In this document: positions 7,718 through 18,757 of the stretch, in pieces
Layout: each line of letters starts with the position of its first letter
Position numbering within the stretch: position 1 is the first letter of the stretch
NCBI GenBank assembly: GCA_013141115.1
Contig: JABFRP010000001.1
Coordinates: forward strand, 62,001-126,000
Source of the DNA: Ferruginibacter sp.
Lineage (GTDB): Bacteria > Bacteroidota > Bacteroidia > Chitinophagales > Chitinophagaceae
Reading direction: 5' to 3'
Length of the DNA stretch: 64,000 nucleotides
The notes under the pieces: model-generated
What the model saw: the letters and a program-made list of their open reading frames with translations, nothing else
Told to the model about the DNA's origin: nothing
Databases searched by the model: none
Position numbers and translations under genes: made by a program

Positions 7718-10700
7718 ATGTCTGCAACAAAAACTCCCGCTGCTAAGCGTATCAATTTTGGAAAAGTTGAACTCTTGGCAGAACAACCCGATTTGCTCGG
7801 AATTCAGATTCAATCTTTCAGAGACTTTTTTCAGTTGGAAACCACTCCTGATAAAAGAAATGTGGAAGGTTTGTTTCGTGTATTTAAGGAAAATTTTCCT
7901 ATCACAGATACCCGTAACATCTTCGTACTGGAATTTCTGGATTACTTTGTAGATCCTCCACGTTACACTATTGAAGAGTGTATCGAAAGGGGATTAACTT
8001 ACGCCGTGCCTTTAAAAGCAAAATTGCGTTTAAGTTGTAATGATGAAGAGCATGTGGACTTCCAAACTATTGTTCAGGATGTGTTCTTAGGTAACATTCC
8101 TTACATGACGCCACGTGGTACTTTTGTTATCAATGGTGCAGAAAGGGTAGTAGTTAGCCAGTTGCACCGTTCACCAGGTGTATTCTTCGGTCAGTCTGTT
8201 CACCCGAACGGTACCAAAATCTACTCTGCAAGGGTTATTCCTTTTAAAGGAGCCTGGATGGAGTTTGCTACCGATATCAATAACGTGATGTATGCTTACA
8301 TCGATCGTAAGAAAAAATTCCCGGTAACAACTTTGTTACGTTCTATCGGTTTTGAAACTGATAAAGACATCCTGGAATTATTCGGTATGGCTGATGAAGT
8401 AAAAGCAGAGAAAAAAACTTTAGCTAATTATATTGGCAAACGCCTTGCAGCCCGTGTACTTCGTACCTGGGTAGAAGATTTTGTGGATGAAGATACCGGT
8501 GAAGTGGTTTCTATCGAAAGAAATGAGATCGTTTTAGAAAGGGATACTTTGTTAGATGAATCTAACATTGCCATGATACTGGAAATGGACGTGAAAAGCG
8601 TGTTTATCCAGAAAGAGGAAGTGAGCGGTGATTATGCCATTATCTACAATACCTTAAATAAAGATACTTCTAACAGTGAACTGGAAGCGGTACAGCATAT
8701 TTACAAGCAATTGCGTGGTGCTGATGCCCCTGATGATGAAACGGCTCGTGGTATCATTGATAAATTGTTCTTCAGCGATAAGCGTTACGATTTAGGCGAA
8801 GTAGGCCGTTATAAAATTAACCGCCGTCTTGGTTTAAACTTCCCTATTGAAAAGAAAGTATTAACTAAAGATGATATCATCGCTATCATTAAAACATTGG
8901 TATTATTAACCAATGGTAAAAGTGAAATTGACGATATCGATCACTTAAGCAACCGTCGTGTACGTACCGTGGGTGAGCAGTTGTATGCTCAATTCGGTGT
9001 TGGTTTGGCCCGTATGGCCCGTACCATCCGTGAAAGAATGAACGTGCGTGATAACGAGGTGTTTACTCCTGTTGACCTGATCAATGCAAGAACATTATCT
9101 TCTGTTATCAACTCCTTCTTTGGCACATCACAGTTATCCCAGTTCTTAGATCAAACCAATCCTTTAAGTGAGATCACACATAAGCGTCGTATCTCCGCAC
9201 TTGGACCCGGTGGCTTAAGCAGGGAAAGAGCAGGTTTTGAGGTTCGTGACGTTCACTATTCTCACTACGGCCGTTTGTGTACTATTGAAACTCCGGAAGG
9301 ACCAAACATTGGTTTGATATCTACACTTTGTGTACATGCCAAGATCAATGACATGGGCTTTATTGAAACACCTTACCGTAAAGTAACCGACGGCAGGGTA
9401 GATATGAAGAAGATTACTTTCCTTAGTGCTGAAGAAGAAGATACTGCAAAGATCGCACAGGCGAATATGGATATGGATGAAAAGGGAAACTTCGTTGAAG
9501 ATATGATCAAGAGTCGCCAGACAGGTGATTTTCCGATACTTCCAAAAACTGAAGTGGAATATATGGATGTGGCGCCAAACCAGATTGTTGGTTTAAGTGC
9601 TTCTCTTATTCCGTTCTTGGAGCATGATGATGCTAACCGTGCCTTGATGGGATCTAACATGCAACGTCAGGCTGTACCATTGATCAAACCAGAAGTGCCA
9701 ATTGTAGGTACTGGTTTGGAAGGTAAGGCTGCCCGTGATGCAAGGATCCAGATTCACGCAGATGGAGATGGTGTGGTAGAGTATGTTGATGCAAATGAAA
9801 TTCATGTTCGCTATAAGAGAAATGAAACACAACAATTGGTTTCTTTTGAAGAAGACCTTGTAGTGTATCGCTTAACTAAATTCGTTAGAACCAACCAGGA
9901 AACTACTATCAACTTACGCCCTGCGGTAACAAAAGGACAAAAAGTTGGTGAAGGTGATTTCTTAACCGAAGGTTATGCAACCAAAGGTGGTGAATTAGCA
10001 TTGGGAAGGAATATGAAAGTGGCATTTATGCCATGGAAAGGATACAACTTTGAAGATGCGATCGTGATCAGTGAAAAAGTGGTTAAAGAAGATCTGTTTA
10101 CTTCAATCCATATCAGCGAATTTGAAATTGAAGTACGTGATACCAAATTAGGCGAAGAAGAACTGACACCAGATATTCCTAACGTAAGTGAAGAAGCAAC
10201 AAAAGACCTGGATCAGAATGGTATTATCCGTATTGGTGCTCATATTAAAGAAGGCGATATCATCATTGGTAAAATAACTCCAAAAGGCGAAAGCGACCCA
10301 ACTCCTGAAGAGAAGTTGTTGCGTGCCATCTTTGGCGATAAAGCAGGTGATGCAAAAGATGCCTCATTAAAAGCACCAAGTGGTACCGAAGGTGTGGTAA
10401 TTGATAAAAAATTATTCCAACGGGCTAAGAAAGATAAGAATGCAAAAGTTAGAGAAAAAGCACAACTGGATAAGATCGAAAAAACACACGAGAAGAATGA
10501 AACTGACTTGTTAGAATTACTGATCAACAAACTGCAAACCTTGTTGAAAGACAAGAGCAGTGCAGGGGTTAGCAATAACTTTGGAGAAGTGTTGATCGGA
10601 AAAGGCGCTAAGTTCAATGCTAAAAATCTTGCTAATATCGATTACGCAAACGTTAATCCTCTTGGATGGACAGGCGATAGCAAAATTGATGAACTGATCA

Positions 10701-11527
10701 ATATACTGTTGCACAACTACAACATTAAATTCAATGAAGAGTTGGGCCGTTATAAGAGAGAGAAATTCAACATCAGTATTGGTGATGAATTACCTGCAGG
10801 TGTGTTGAAACTGGCTAAGGTTTATTTAGCGGTTAAACGTAAGCTTAAGGTGGGTGATAAAATGGCGGGTCGTCACGGTAATAAAGGTATTGTTGCCAAG
10901 ATCGTTCGCCAGGAAGATATGCCTTTCCTTGAAGACGGAACACCGGTTGATATTGTATTAAATCCATTGGGTGTACCTAGTCGTATGAACCTTGGACAGA
11001 TCTACGAAACAGCGTTAGGCTGGGCAGGTGAAAAATTAGGCGTTCGTTTTGCAACACCAATTTTTGACGGTGCTTCTGTAAATGAAATTGCTGAAAACAT
11101 AGATAAAGCAGGGTTACCTAAATTTGGACATACATACTTGTATGATGGAGAAACCGGCGAACGCTTCGATCAGAAAGCAACCGTGGGTATCATCTACATC
11201 ATTAAGCTGCACCATATGGTGGATGATAAAATGCATGCCCGTTCAATCGGACCATACAGTTTGATCACACAGCAACCTTTGGGTGGTAAAGCACAGTTTG
11301 GTGGACAAAGATTTGGTGAGATGGAGGTTTGGGCACTGGAAGCTTATGGTGCATCTAACATCTTGCAGGAGTTGTTAACGCTTAAATCTGATGATATCAT
11401 CGGAAGGGCTAAAACTTACGAAGCAATTGTAAAAGGTGATAATATTCCAAGAGCAGGCATCCCTGAATCATTCAATGTACTGGTACATGAATTAAGAGGT
11501 TTGGGATTAGATTTGAAATTCGAGTAA
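7718..11527 (+). CDS. rpoB: RNA polymerase subunit beta
   Basis: A 1269-residue catalytic subunit. The rifampicin-binding cluster is intact from about residue 466: [20 protein letters not shown], then [18 protein letters not shown]. The active-site lysine region [16 protein letters not shown] is near residue 1042, and the C-terminal clamp segment [21 protein letters not shown] is present. It contains an acidic, lysine-rich insertion (about residues 890-960), usual for this phylum. Residues at the classic rifampicin-resistance positions (Q, D, H, S) look wild type. Confidence 0.99.
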   Translation: MSATKTPAAKRINFGKVELLAEQPDLLGIQIQSFRDFFQLETTPDKRNVEGLFRVFKENFPITDTRNIFVLEFLDYFVDPPRYTIEECIERGLTYAVPLKAKLRLSCNDEEHVDFQTIVQDVFLGNIPYMTPRGTFVINGAERVVVSQLHRSPGVFFGQSVHPNGTKIYSARVIPFKGAWMEFATDINNVMYAYIDRKKKFPVTTLLRSIGFETDKDILELFGMADEVKAEKKTLANYIGKRLAARVLRTWVEDFVDEDTGEVVSIERNEIVLERDTLLDESNIAMILEMDVKSVFIQKEEVSGDYAIIYNTLNKDTSNSELEAVQHIYKQLRGADAPDDETARGIIDKLFFSDKRYDLGEVGRYKINRRLGLNFPIEKKVLTKDDIIAIIKTLVLLTNGKSEIDDIDHLSNRRVRTVGEQLYAQFGVGLARMARTIRERMNVRDNEVFTPVDLINARTLSSVINSFFGTSQLSQFLDQTNPLSEITHKRRISALGPGGLSRERAGFEVRDVHYSHYGRLCTIETPEGPNIGLISTLCVHAKINDMGFIETPYRKVTDGRVDMKKITFLSAEEEDTAKIAQANMDMDEKGNFVEDMIKSRQTGDFPILPKTEVEYMDVAPNQIVGLSASLIPFLEHDDANRALMGSNMQRQAVPLIKPEVPIVGTGLEGKAARDARIQIHADGDGVVEYVDANEIHVRYKRNETQQLVSFEEDLVVYRLTKFVRTNQETTINLRPAVTKGQKVGEGDFLTEGYATKGGELALGRNMKVAFMPWKGYNFEDAIVISEKVVKEDLFTSIHISEFEIEVRDTKLGEEELTPDIPNVSEEATKDLDQNGIIRIGAHIKEGDIIIGKITPKGESDPTPEEKLLRAIFGDKAGDAKDASLKAPSGTEGVVIDKKLFQRAKKDKNAKVREKAQLDKIEKTHEKNETDLLELLINKLQTLLKDKSSAGVSNNFGEVLIGKGAKFNAKNLANIDYANVNPLGWTGDSKIDELINILLHNYNIKFNEELGRYKREKFNISIGDELPAGVLKLAKVYLAVKRKLKVGDKMAGRHGNKGIVAKIVRQEDMPFLEDGTPVDIVLNPLGVPSRMNLGQIYETALGWAGEKLGVRFATPIFDGASVNEIAENIDKAGLPKFGHTYLYDGETGERFDQKATVGIIYIIKLHHMVDDKMHARSIGPYSLITQQPLGGKAQFGGQRFGEMEVWALEAYGASNILQELLTLKSDDIIGRAKTYEAIVKGDNIPRAGIPESFNVLVHELRGLGLDLKFE

Positions 11528-11534
11528 CGTGAAT

Positions 11535-11596
11535 AGTGAGATGTGAGTCGTGAGTAGCGCAATCAATAAGATGCAACTCACGATTCACCACTCACA
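11535..11596 (+). repeat. Imperfect inverted repeat between rpoB and rpoC
   Basis: Arms 11535-11555 and 11576-11596 pair at 17 of 21 positions around a 20-base loop and consist of GTGAGT/ACTCAC words. The 113-base rpoB-rpoC spacer is otherwise empty. No T tract follows, so this is not an ordinary terminator. Confidence 0.7.
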
Positions 11597-11640
11597 ACTG
11601 ACCATTAACGAATTAATTTTAAAAATTATCAATTTAGAAT

Positions 11641-14600
11641 ATGGCATTCAAAAAAGAAAATCGTCCGAGGGCAACTTTCTCTCAAATCACTATTGGTTTG
11701 GCTTCTCCGGACAGCATTTTGGAAAAAAGCTATGGCGAAATTTTAAAGCCTGAAACAATTAACTATCGTACTTACAAACCTGAAAGAGATGGTTTGTTTT
11801 GCGAAAGGATCTTTGGGCCGGTAAAGGATTATGAATGTGCCTGCGGAAAATATAAGCGTATCCGTTACAAGGGTATTGTGTGCGACCGTTGCGGTGTGGA
11901 AGTAACAGAGAAAAAAGTACGTCGTGAAAGAATGGGACACATCAAATTGGTGGTGCCTGTGGTGCATATCTGGTACTTTAAATCTTTACCCAATAAAATT
12001 GGTTATTTATTAGGAATGAGCTCTAAGAAATTAGAGAGCATTGTATATTACGAAAGGTTCGTGGTGATACAGTCTGGTATCCGTGCGGATAAAGGCCAGA
12101 ACTATGGCGACCTGTTAACAGAAGAAGAGTACCTGGATATTTTGGATACTCTTCCAAAAGATAACCAGCATCTGCCTGATGAAGATCCAAACAAATTCAT
12201 CGCCAAGATGGGGGCACAGGCGGTACATGATATGTTACAGCGCATCGATCTTGACCAGTTGAGTTTTGACCTGCGTCACTCTGCAGCCAACGAAACATCT
12301 CAGCAACGTAAAGCAGATGCTTTAAAGCGTTTGAGCGTAGTAGAAGGTTTTCGTGATGCTAATACAAGAATTAACAACCGCCCCGAGTGGATGGTTATGC
12401 AATACATTCCGGTAATTCCACCAGAATTACGTCCGTTGGTTCCATTGGATGGTGGACGTTTTGCATCTTCTGATCTTAATGATTTATATCGTCGTGTTAT
12501 TATCCGTAATAACCGTTTAAAAAGATTGTTAGAAATTAAAGCACCTGAAGTTATCCTTCGCAATGAAAAAAGGATGTTGCAGGAAGCGATAGACAGCTTA
12601 TTTGATAACAGCCGTAAATCAAATGCTGTTAAAGCAGAAGGTGGTCGTGCATTGAAATCATTAAGTGACGTACTGAAAGGTAAACAAGGGCGTTTCCGTC
12701 AGAACTTGTTAGGTAAACGTGTGGATTATTCAGGTCGTTCTGTAATTGTGGTAGGACCAGAATTGAAAATGCATGAGTGTGGTTTACCAAAAGATATGGC
12801 TGCGGAATTATTTAAGCCATTTATTATTCGCAAATTAATTGAAAGGGGTATCGTTAAAACAGTGAAGTCTGCCCGTAAATTGGTTGACAAGAAAGAGGCG
12901 ATCATCTGGGATATCTTGGAAAATATTTTGAAAGGTCACCCGGTAATGTTGAACAGGGCTCCTACACTTCACAGATTGTCAATTCAGGCCTTCCAGCCAA
13001 AATTGATCGAAGGAAAGGCTATTCAGTTGCACCCGTTGGTTACTACATCTTTCAACGCCGATTTTGATGGTGATCAGATGGCGGTACACGTACCTTTAAG
13101 TAATGCTGCAGTATTAGAAGCTCAGTTATTGATGCTCTCTTCTCACAATATTTTGAACCCACAGAATGGTACACCAATCACCCTTCCTTCTCAGGATATG
13201 GTTCTTGGTTTGTATTACATTACCAAGGGTAAAAAAACTATTGGAGATGATATAGTAAAAGGTGAAGGCAAAGCTTTTTATTCTGCGGAAGAAGTTATCA
13301 TTGCTTACAATGAAAAGCAGGTTGACCTGCATGCTAATATAAGAGTAAAAGCAGATTTCCGTAATCCGGATGGTACATTAACTAATAAATTAATTGAAAC
13401 CACTGTAGGCCGTGTAATTTTTAATCAGCATGTTCCAAAAACAGTTGGTTTTATTAATGCATTGTTAACTAAGAAATCATTACGTGAAATTGTTGGTGAT
13501 ATTTTAAAATGGACTAACGTTCCGGTTACAGCAAAATTTTTGGATGATATTAAAACACTGGGATACCGCATGGCATTCCGTGGTGGATTATCATTCAATA
13601 TTAATGATCTTATCATTCCTGATGTTAAAGAACAATTGATTGATAATGCACAAGGTGAGGTAAGTGAAGTGTGGGATAACTATAACATGGGTTTAATTAC
13701 CAATAACGAGCGTTACAACCAAATTATTGATATCTGGAGTCGTGTGGATACTAAGGTTACTGAAACATTAATTCGTGAACTGGCAAATGATAAACAAGGT
13801 TTCAACTCTGTTTATATGATGTTGGATTCAGGTGCCCGTGGTAGTAAGCAACAGATTAAACAGCTGGCAGGTTTAAGGGGATTGATGGCTAAGCCTCGTA
13901 AATCAGGTTCATCGGGATCTGAGATTATTGAAAACCCGATCTTGGCAAACTTTAAAGATGGCTTAAGTGTATTAGAATACTTTATCTCTACGCACGGTGC
14001 CCGTAAAGGTTTGGCGGATACGGCTCTTAAAACGGCAGATGCTGGTTACCTTACAAGAAGGTTGGTTGATGTGGCGCAAGATGTTGTAATCAATGAAGAA
14101 GATTGTGGTACACTACGTGGTATTGCAACTTCTGCATTAAAAGATAATGAAGATATTATTGAACCATTAAGCGACAGGATTGAAGGCCGTACTTCTTTAC
14201 ATGATGTATTCCATCCTGTAACTGAAGAATTATTGATCAATGCCGGTGAAGAGATTAGTGCTGATATGGCTAAGAAGATTGACGAAAGCGGAATTGAAAC
14301 CGTTGAAATACGTTCGGTATTAACTTGCGAAAGCAAACGAGGTGTATGTGTTAGGTGTTATGGTAAAAATCTTGCATCGGGTATGCTGGCGCAAAGAGGT
14401 GATGCTGTAGGTATCATTGCTGCACAGTCTATTGGTGAACCAGGTACACAGTTAACCTTACGTACCTTCCACGTGGGTGGTGTGGCAGGTTCTGCTTCTG
14501 TAGAATCTACATTGCCTGCTAAGTTTGATGGTACAATACAGTTTGATGGTTTACGTACAGTTGCTACTGAAGATAATGAAGGTAAGAAAGTACATGTGGT

Positions 14601-15933
14601 AATCGGACGTACTGGTGAAGTAAGAATTATGGATGTGAAGAACGACCGTTTATTAATTACCAATAACGTTCCTTATGGTGCTACACTGAATGTAAAAGAC
14701 GGACAGAAAGTAACCAAAGGTGAAGTTATCTGTACATGGGATCCGTTCAACAACGTTATCGTTGCAGAAGTAGGGGGTACAATTAAGTTTGAAGCTTTGT
14801 TAGATGGTATCACTTACCGTGATGAATCAGATGAACAAACTGGTCACCGTGAAAAAGTGGTTATCGAAACAAAAGATAAAACTAAATTACCTACCATTAT
14901 TGTAGAAGGTAAAGAGAAGAAAACATATAACTTACCAGTAGGTTCTCATGTGGTGATTGAAGAAGGTGATAATGTTAGAAGCGGACAGGTTTTAGTTAAA
15001 ATTCCAAGGGTATTAAGCAAGTTGAAAGATATCACGGGAGGTTTGCCACGAGTAACAGAATTGTTTGAAGCAAGAAACCCAAGCAACCCTGCTGTGGTTT
15101 GTGAAATTGATGGTGTGGTTACTTTTGGTGCAATTAAACGTGGTAACAGAGAGATCATTGTAGAAGCAAAAGATAGCGTGGTAAAAAAATACTTAGTTCC
15201 ATTATCCCGCCAGATCCTGGTTCAAGATGGTGACTTTGTAAAAGCCGGTGCTGCATTAAGTGATGGACAAACTGCACCTGCCGATATCTTAGCAATTAAA
15301 GGACCATTTGCTGTACAGGAATATGTGGTAAATGAAATTCAGGAAGTATATCGTTTGCAAGGTGTGAAAATTAATGATAAACACGTAGAAGTTATTGTAA
15401 GGCAGATGATGCGTAAAGTAACTGTTGAAGACGCAGGTGATACTAAATTCTTAGAAGGAGATACAGAAGACAGGCACGACTTTAATGGAGAGAATGATTA
15501 CATCTTTGATAAGAAAGTAGTTACTGAACATGGCGATAGCACTAAACTTAAAACAGGTCAGATTGCTACACTTCGTGATATTCGTGAAGAGAATTCAATA
15601 TTAAGAAGAGCTGATAAAAAGTTAGTGGAATTCCGTGATGCACATCCTGCAACATCTTCACCGTTGTTGTTAGGTATTACCAAAGCATCATTAGGTACAC
15701 ATAGCTGGATATCTGCGGCATCGTTCCAGGAAACAACTAAAGTGTTATCTTCTGCCGCTATTCAAGGTAAAACAGATGAAATGCTGGGCTTGAAAGAGAA
15801 CGTTATTACAGGACATCATATACCAGCCGGTACCGGTTTGCGTGAATTTGAAAATATGATCGTTGGAAGTAAAGAAGAGTACGAACTGTTGATGACTACC
15901 AAAGAAGCGATGGGCTTTGATGAAGAAGAGTAA
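11641..15933 (+). CDS. rpoC: RNA polymerase subunit beta'
   Basis: A 1430-residue catalytic subunit. The N-terminal zinc site [20 protein letters not shown] starts near residue 66, the Mg-binding NADFDGDQ motif lies at about residues 472-479, and a second zinc site [13 protein letters not shown] lies near residue 897. The trigger-loop region [19 protein letters not shown] follows. The C-terminal clamp is complete with [13 protein letters not shown]. It is the last gene of the block and is closed by a strong terminator. Confidence 0.99.
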   Translation: MAFKKENRPRATFSQITIGLASPDSILEKSYGEILKPETINYRTYKPERDGLFCERIFGPVKDYECACGKYKRIRYKGIVCDRCGVEVTEKKVRRERMGHIKLVVPVVHIWYFKSLPNKIGYLLGMSSKKLESIVYYERFVVIQSGIRADKGQNYGDLLTEEEYLDILDTLPKDNQHLPDEDPNKFIAKMGAQAVHDMLQRIDLDQLSFDLRHSAANETSQQRKADALKRLSVVEGFRDANTRINNRPEWMVMQYIPVIPPELRPLVPLDGGRFASSDLNDLYRRVIIRNNRLKRLLEIKAPEVILRNEKRMLQEAIDSLFDNSRKSNAVKAEGGRALKSLSDVLKGKQGRFRQNLLGKRVDYSGRSVIVVGPELKMHECGLPKDMAAELFKPFIIRKLIERGIVKTVKSARKLVDKKEAIIWDILENILKGHPVMLNRAPTLHRLSIQAFQPKLIEGKAIQLHPLVTTSFNADFDGDQMAVHVPLSNAAVLEAQLLMLSSHNILNPQNGTPITLPSQDMVLGLYYITKGKKTIGDDIVKGEGKAFYSAEEVIIAYNEKQVDLHANIRVKADFRNPDGTLTNKLIETTVGRVIFNQHVPKTVGFINALLTKKSLREIVGDILKWTNVPVTAKFLDDIKTLGYRMAFRGGLSFNINDLIIPDVKEQLIDNAQGEVSEVWDNYNMGLITNNERYNQIIDIWSRVDTKVTETLIRELANDKQGFNSVYMMLDSGARGSKQQIKQLAGLRGLMAKPRKSGSSGSEIIENPILANFKDGLSVLEYFISTHGARKGLADTALKTADAGYLTRRLVDVAQDVVINEEDCGTLRGIATSALKDNEDIIEPLSDRIEGRTSLHDVFHPVTEELLINAGEEISADMAKKIDESGIETVEIRSVLTCESKRGVCVRCYGKNLASGMLAQRGDAVGIIAAQSIGEPGTQLTLRTFHVGGVAGSASVESTLPAKFDGTIQFDGLRTVATEDNEGKKVHVVIGRTGEVRIMDVKNDRLLITNNVPYGATLNVKDGQKVTKGEVICTWDPFNNVIVAEVGGTIKFEALLDGITYRDESDEQTGHREKVVIETKDKTKLPTIIVEGKEKKTYNLPVGSHVVIEEGDNVRSGQVLVKIPRVLSKLKDITGGLPRVTELFEARNPSNPAVVCEIDGVVTFGAIKRGNREIIVEAKDSVVKKYLVPLSRQILVQDGDFVKAGAALSDGQTAPADILAIKGPFAVQEYVVNEIQEVYRLQGVKINDKHVEVIVRQMMRKVTVEDAGDTKFLEGDTEDRHDFNGENDYIFDKKVVTEHGDSTKLKTGQIATLRDIREENSILRRADKKLVEFRDAHPATSSPLLLGITKASLGTHSWISAASFQETTKVLSSAAIQGKTDEMLGLKENVITGHHIPAGTGLREFENMIVGSKEEYELLMTTKEAMGFDEEE

Positions 15934-15964
15934 GTAAAACGGATTTTTAATTCGTTCAAATTAT

Positions 15965-15998
15965 AAAGGAGTAAGATTAAGTTCTTACTCCTTTTTTT
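15965..15998 (+). terminator. Terminator after rpoC
   Basis: An 11-bp perfect hairpin (15965-15975 with 15984-15994, AAAGGAGTAAG/CTTACTCCTTT) with an 8-base loop and a T tract. It ends the rpoBC transcript. Confidence 0.9.
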
Positions 15999-16112
15999 AT
16001 GAGCCTGTTGTAATTTTATTTTCAGGTAACATGCTATTAAAAGTTTATTGTAAATTGTAACAGCAAATGTTGGGGGCTTTTTTTACCGCAGTGCCAGAAG
16101 TTGACGGAGTAA

Positions 16113-16504
16113 GCCGTTTGTTGAAAATAAGACGGCGGCAAAAAAAGCACAGTGATAGTGGAGCCTGTGGATATAATCCTTCCATTTGATCCCAATGAAA
16201 AACAATAAAGCAACCATGATAAATAAGGCATATATTTTTGTTACACTTTTTGCGCTATTGGCTGCAACTTCAGGAACAATAATATACAGGGTTTATATAA
16301 AACATGACTTTGATAGAGTATCCCTAAATGATATAATTTTACGGATAGCAATTATGTTCTTAGTTTATTTGATCCCATCTCTATTGCTAGTTCGTTGGTA
16401 TTACAAAATGAAGCATAAGTAACAAAAGTAAATACAACCAGCACGGGCTGTCTACTGCCAACTTCTATATCAAAAAAAATGCCGTCTTATTTGTAACAAA
16501 TGGC
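16113..16504. repeat. Diverged inverted repeat flanking a small membrane-protein gene
   Basis: A 24-base element at 16113-16136 and its reverse complement at 16481-16504 match at 21 of 24 positions. Each copy is itself partly palindromic (GCC...GGC ends). They frame the small gene at 16195-16422. The layout suggests an inserted cassette or a structured pair of intergenic repeats; no transposase is present between them. Confidence 0.6.
16195..16422 (+). CDS. Small two-span membrane protein, unknown
   Basis: A 75-residue protein I do not recognise. Two hydrophobic segments are clear: about residues 9-27 (YIFVTLFALLAATSGTIIY) and about residues 47-65 (RIAIMFLVYLIPSLLLVRW), with short charged ends KNNK and KMKHK. 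The ATG at 16195 is chosen over a TTG three codons upstream; an ATG at 16216 is also possible. It lies after the rpoC terminator and between inverted repeats, so it is probably an independent unit. Confidence 0.5.
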   Translation: MKNNKATMINKAYIFVTLFALLAATSGTIIYRVYIKHDFDRVSLNDIILRIAIMFLVYLIPSLLLVRWYYKMKHK

Positions 16505-16597
16505 GTATGCTAAAATCTTTCAAAGGAGAGCTGTTTTAATCTTTCCCCTTTTTTAATACATTGCGTTAACCCTTTCCTAAAACTTAGGCTGTAATTA

Positions 16598-16626
16598 TTG
16601 CAAAATCTCTATTTGTTGTTATCTTG
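16598..16626 (+). promoter_or_regulatory. Candidate promoter of the OmpH/Skp-like gene
   Basis: TTG at 16598-16600 and TATCTTG at 16620-16626 are 19 bases apart, a near match to the Bacteroidota consensus. It lies just upstream of the start at 16648, giving a leader of roughly 15 bases. Confidence 0.45.
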
Positions 16627-16647
16627 CCAGTTGTAAATACATGAGTA

Positions 16648-17259
16648 ATGAATAAGTTATCGGTTGCCATAAATATAATCCTGGTTGCAGCAATAGGATT
16701 TTTGTATTATTATAATTTTTCGGGCAAAACTACTAAAGAGGTGCTTTCAAATATTCCGTCACTTTCAAAAAACAAGGAAGGATATAATAACCAGAATAAA
16801 ATAGCTTATGTGGAACTGGATTCATTAAATGAAAATATCACCTACTTTAAGAAGCGCCGTAAAGAACTGGAACAATTACAAAAGCAAATAGAAGCAAAGA
16901 TCAGTAATGATTACCGCTCGTTGGAAAACCAGCAGAACAGTTTTATTCAAAAAAATCCCAATGCAACTCCGGAACAAATACAAAGCATCAGGGCACAGTT
17001 GGCACAAGGCCAGCAAGATATAGAAGTTGAAAAGCAGAAAAAAACACAGGAGCTCAATCAAAAAAGTTTCGAACTGATGGAAAGTATTCAGAAGAACTTA
17101 AAAGATTTTTTAACGGAGTATAATAAAGAGAAAAAGTACCAGTATATCCTTACTACCGGTAGCGGTATTGATTATCTTATTTATAAAGACAGCACACTGG
17201 ATATTACCAAAGATGTAATAAGAGGCATGAATGAAAAAATGAAGCCCGCTGTCAATTAG
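16648..17259 (+). CDS. OmpH/Skp family periplasmic chaperone-like protein
   Basis: A 203-residue protein with one N-terminal membrane/signal segment (residues 5-24, SVAINIILVAAIGFLYYYNF) and the OmpH pattern: KIAYVELDSLNENITYFKKR, a long lysine/glutamine-rich coiled coil (about residues 65-140), then LKDFLTEYNKEKKYQYILTTGSGIDYLIYKDS. Skp-like proteins hold unfolded outer-membrane proteins in the periplasm. The N-terminal anchor has no clear cleavage site, so it may stay membrane-bound. Confidence 0.8.
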   Translation: MNKLSVAINIILVAAIGFLYYYNFSGKTTKEVLSNIPSLSKNKEGYNNQNKIAYVELDSLNENITYFKKRRKELEQLQKQIEAKISNDYRSLENQQNSFIQKNPNATPEQIQSIRAQLAQGQQDIEVEKQKKTQELNQKSFELMESIQKNLKDFLTEYNKEKKYQYILTTGSGIDYLIYKDSTLDITKDVIRGMNEKMKPAVN

Positions 17260-17288
17260 TAATTCAATCCAATAAAATTATTTATCTT

Positions 17289-17317
17289 GTTCCGGTATAA
17301 TAAACCGGAACTTTTTT
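17289..17317 (+). terminator. Terminator hairpin abutting the permease start codon
   Basis: Arms 17289-17296 (GTTCCGGT) and 17304-17311 (ACCGGAAC) with a 7-base loop and six T directly before the ATG at 17318. It probably ends the OmpH-like transcript. A TATCTTG at 17283-17289 could be a -7 element that starts the permease transcript inside the hairpin, which would spare it from termination. Confidence 0.8.
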
Positions 17318-18745
17318 ATGACAGAACAAACCAACTCCTTTAAACCCAGCCTGGGATTATTTGATGCCACCATGGTAGTTGCCGGAAGCATGATAGGCTC
17401 CGGTATTTTTATTGTGAGTGCCGATATTACCCGAAATGTAGGCAGCGCTGGTTGGTTAATTGCAGTTTGGCTGATCACCGGGTTTATGACACTTACAGCT
17501 GCATTGAGTTACGGCGAGTTGAGTGCCATGTTTCCCAAAGCTGGTGGGCAATACGTTTATTTAAAAGAAGCCTTTAATCCATTAGCCGGATTTTTATATG
17601 GCTGGAGTTTTTTTGCAGTAATACAAACCGCCACCATTGCAGCGGTGGGTGTTGCATTCAGCAAATTTGCAGCCTATTTAATTCCTGCATTGAGCGAAAA
17701 AAATATTATTGCCGACCTGGGTTTTGTAACTATATCGGCAGCGCAGATCGTTTCTATAATACTCATCATCTTTCTTACATACATTAATACAAAGGGTATA
17801 CAGGGAGGGAAATTAATTCAACGGGTTTTTACTTCTGCTAAATTGCTGGCCTTATTTGGGTTAATAATTTTTGGTTTCTTTTTAGTAAAGCAAAGCTTTT
17901 GGGCCCAGAACTGGGAAACGGGATTGAAAGCAATGCAATTGGAAAAAGATGCTACAGGGAGTTTTATTGCCAATGGCAATTGGTTTGCTATTGGAGGAAC
18001 CGCATTGATTGGTGCTATTTCGGCAGCAATGGCGGGTTCTATTTTCAGTAGTGATGCATGGAATAACGTAACCTTTATTGCAGGCGAAATAAAAAACCCT
18101 AAAAGAAATATTGGCTTAAGTTTAATGCTGGGTACTTTAATGGTTACTGTAATTTATGTTTGCGCCAACCTGATGTATTTAAATGTGCTGCCATTAAATA
18201 GTATAGTAAATGCAGAAAACGACAGGGTAGCTGTTGTGGCTGCCAACGGAATTTTTGGAGATGCAGGTACTTATGTAATAGCAATTTTAATAATGGTATC
18301 TACATTTGGTTGCAACAATGGTTTAATTTTGGCAGGCGCAAGAGTGTATAATACTATGGCAAAAGATGGTTTGTTTTTTAAAAAAGCAGCCGACTTAAAT
18401 AAAAATGCAGTGCCGGAATTTGCTTTGTGGGCACAATGTATAATGGCCAGCCTATTATGTTTAAGTGGCACCTACGGTAAACTGTTAGATATGATCTCCT
18501 TTGTAGTAGTGTTATTTTATGCGCTTACCATTGCAGGCATTTTTAAATTGCGTAAAGACAGGCCAGACGCTGAAAGGCCATATAAAGCATTTGGATACCC
18601 GGTACTTCCGGTTATCTATATCATTCTGGCATTGGTGTTCTGTGTATTTTTAATAAAGATGAGCCCGCTTTATGCAGGTATTGGATTGGGCATTGTTTTG
18701 GCAGGCATTCCCATTTATTTTATTGCCATTGCTAATAAAAAATAG
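17318..18745 (+). CDS. APC superfamily amino acid permease
   Basis: A 475-residue transporter with about 12 membrane helices. The first helix carries the substrate-binding glycine motif GSMIGSGIFIV, and the family block GYPVLPVIYIILALVFCVFLI lies near the end. It resembles serine/threonine or alanine exchangers of the SteT/LAT type, but the substrate cannot be read from sequence. It is followed after 12 bases by rfaE1, so the two are likely cotranscribed, though no functional link is obvious. Confidence 0.9.
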   Translation: MTEQTNSFKPSLGLFDATMVVAGSMIGSGIFIVSADITRNVGSAGWLIAVWLITGFMTLTAALSYGELSAMFPKAGGQYVYLKEAFNPLAGFLYGWSFFAVIQTATIAAVGVAFSKFAAYLIPALSEKNIIADLGFVTISAAQIVSIILIIFLTYINTKGIQGGKLIQRVFTSAKLLALFGLIIFGFFLVKQSFWAQNWETGLKAMQLEKDATGSFIANGNWFAIGGTALIGAISAAMAGSIFSSDAWNNVTFIAGEIKNPKRNIGLSLMLGTLMVTVIYVCANLMYLNVLPLNSIVNAENDRVAVVAANGIFGDAGTYVIAILIMVSTFGCNNGLILAGARVYNTMAKDGLFFKKAADLNKNAVPEFALWAQCIMASLLCLSGTYGKLLDMISFVVVLFYALTIAGIFKLRKDRPDAERPYKAFGYPVLPVIYIILALVFCVFLIKMSPLYAGIGLGIVLAGIPIYFIAIANKK

Positions 18746-18757
18746 GATTTTTGCAAA

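Noticed and set aside
10240-10617. 125-residue minus-strand frame inside rpoB
   Set aside because: Shadow of rpoB; serine/leucine-rich composition is typical of antisense frames.
16037-16231. Minus-strand frame downstream of rpoC
   Set aside because: It runs through the inverted repeat copy and has no signal, domain or conserved look; the repeat explains the open frame.
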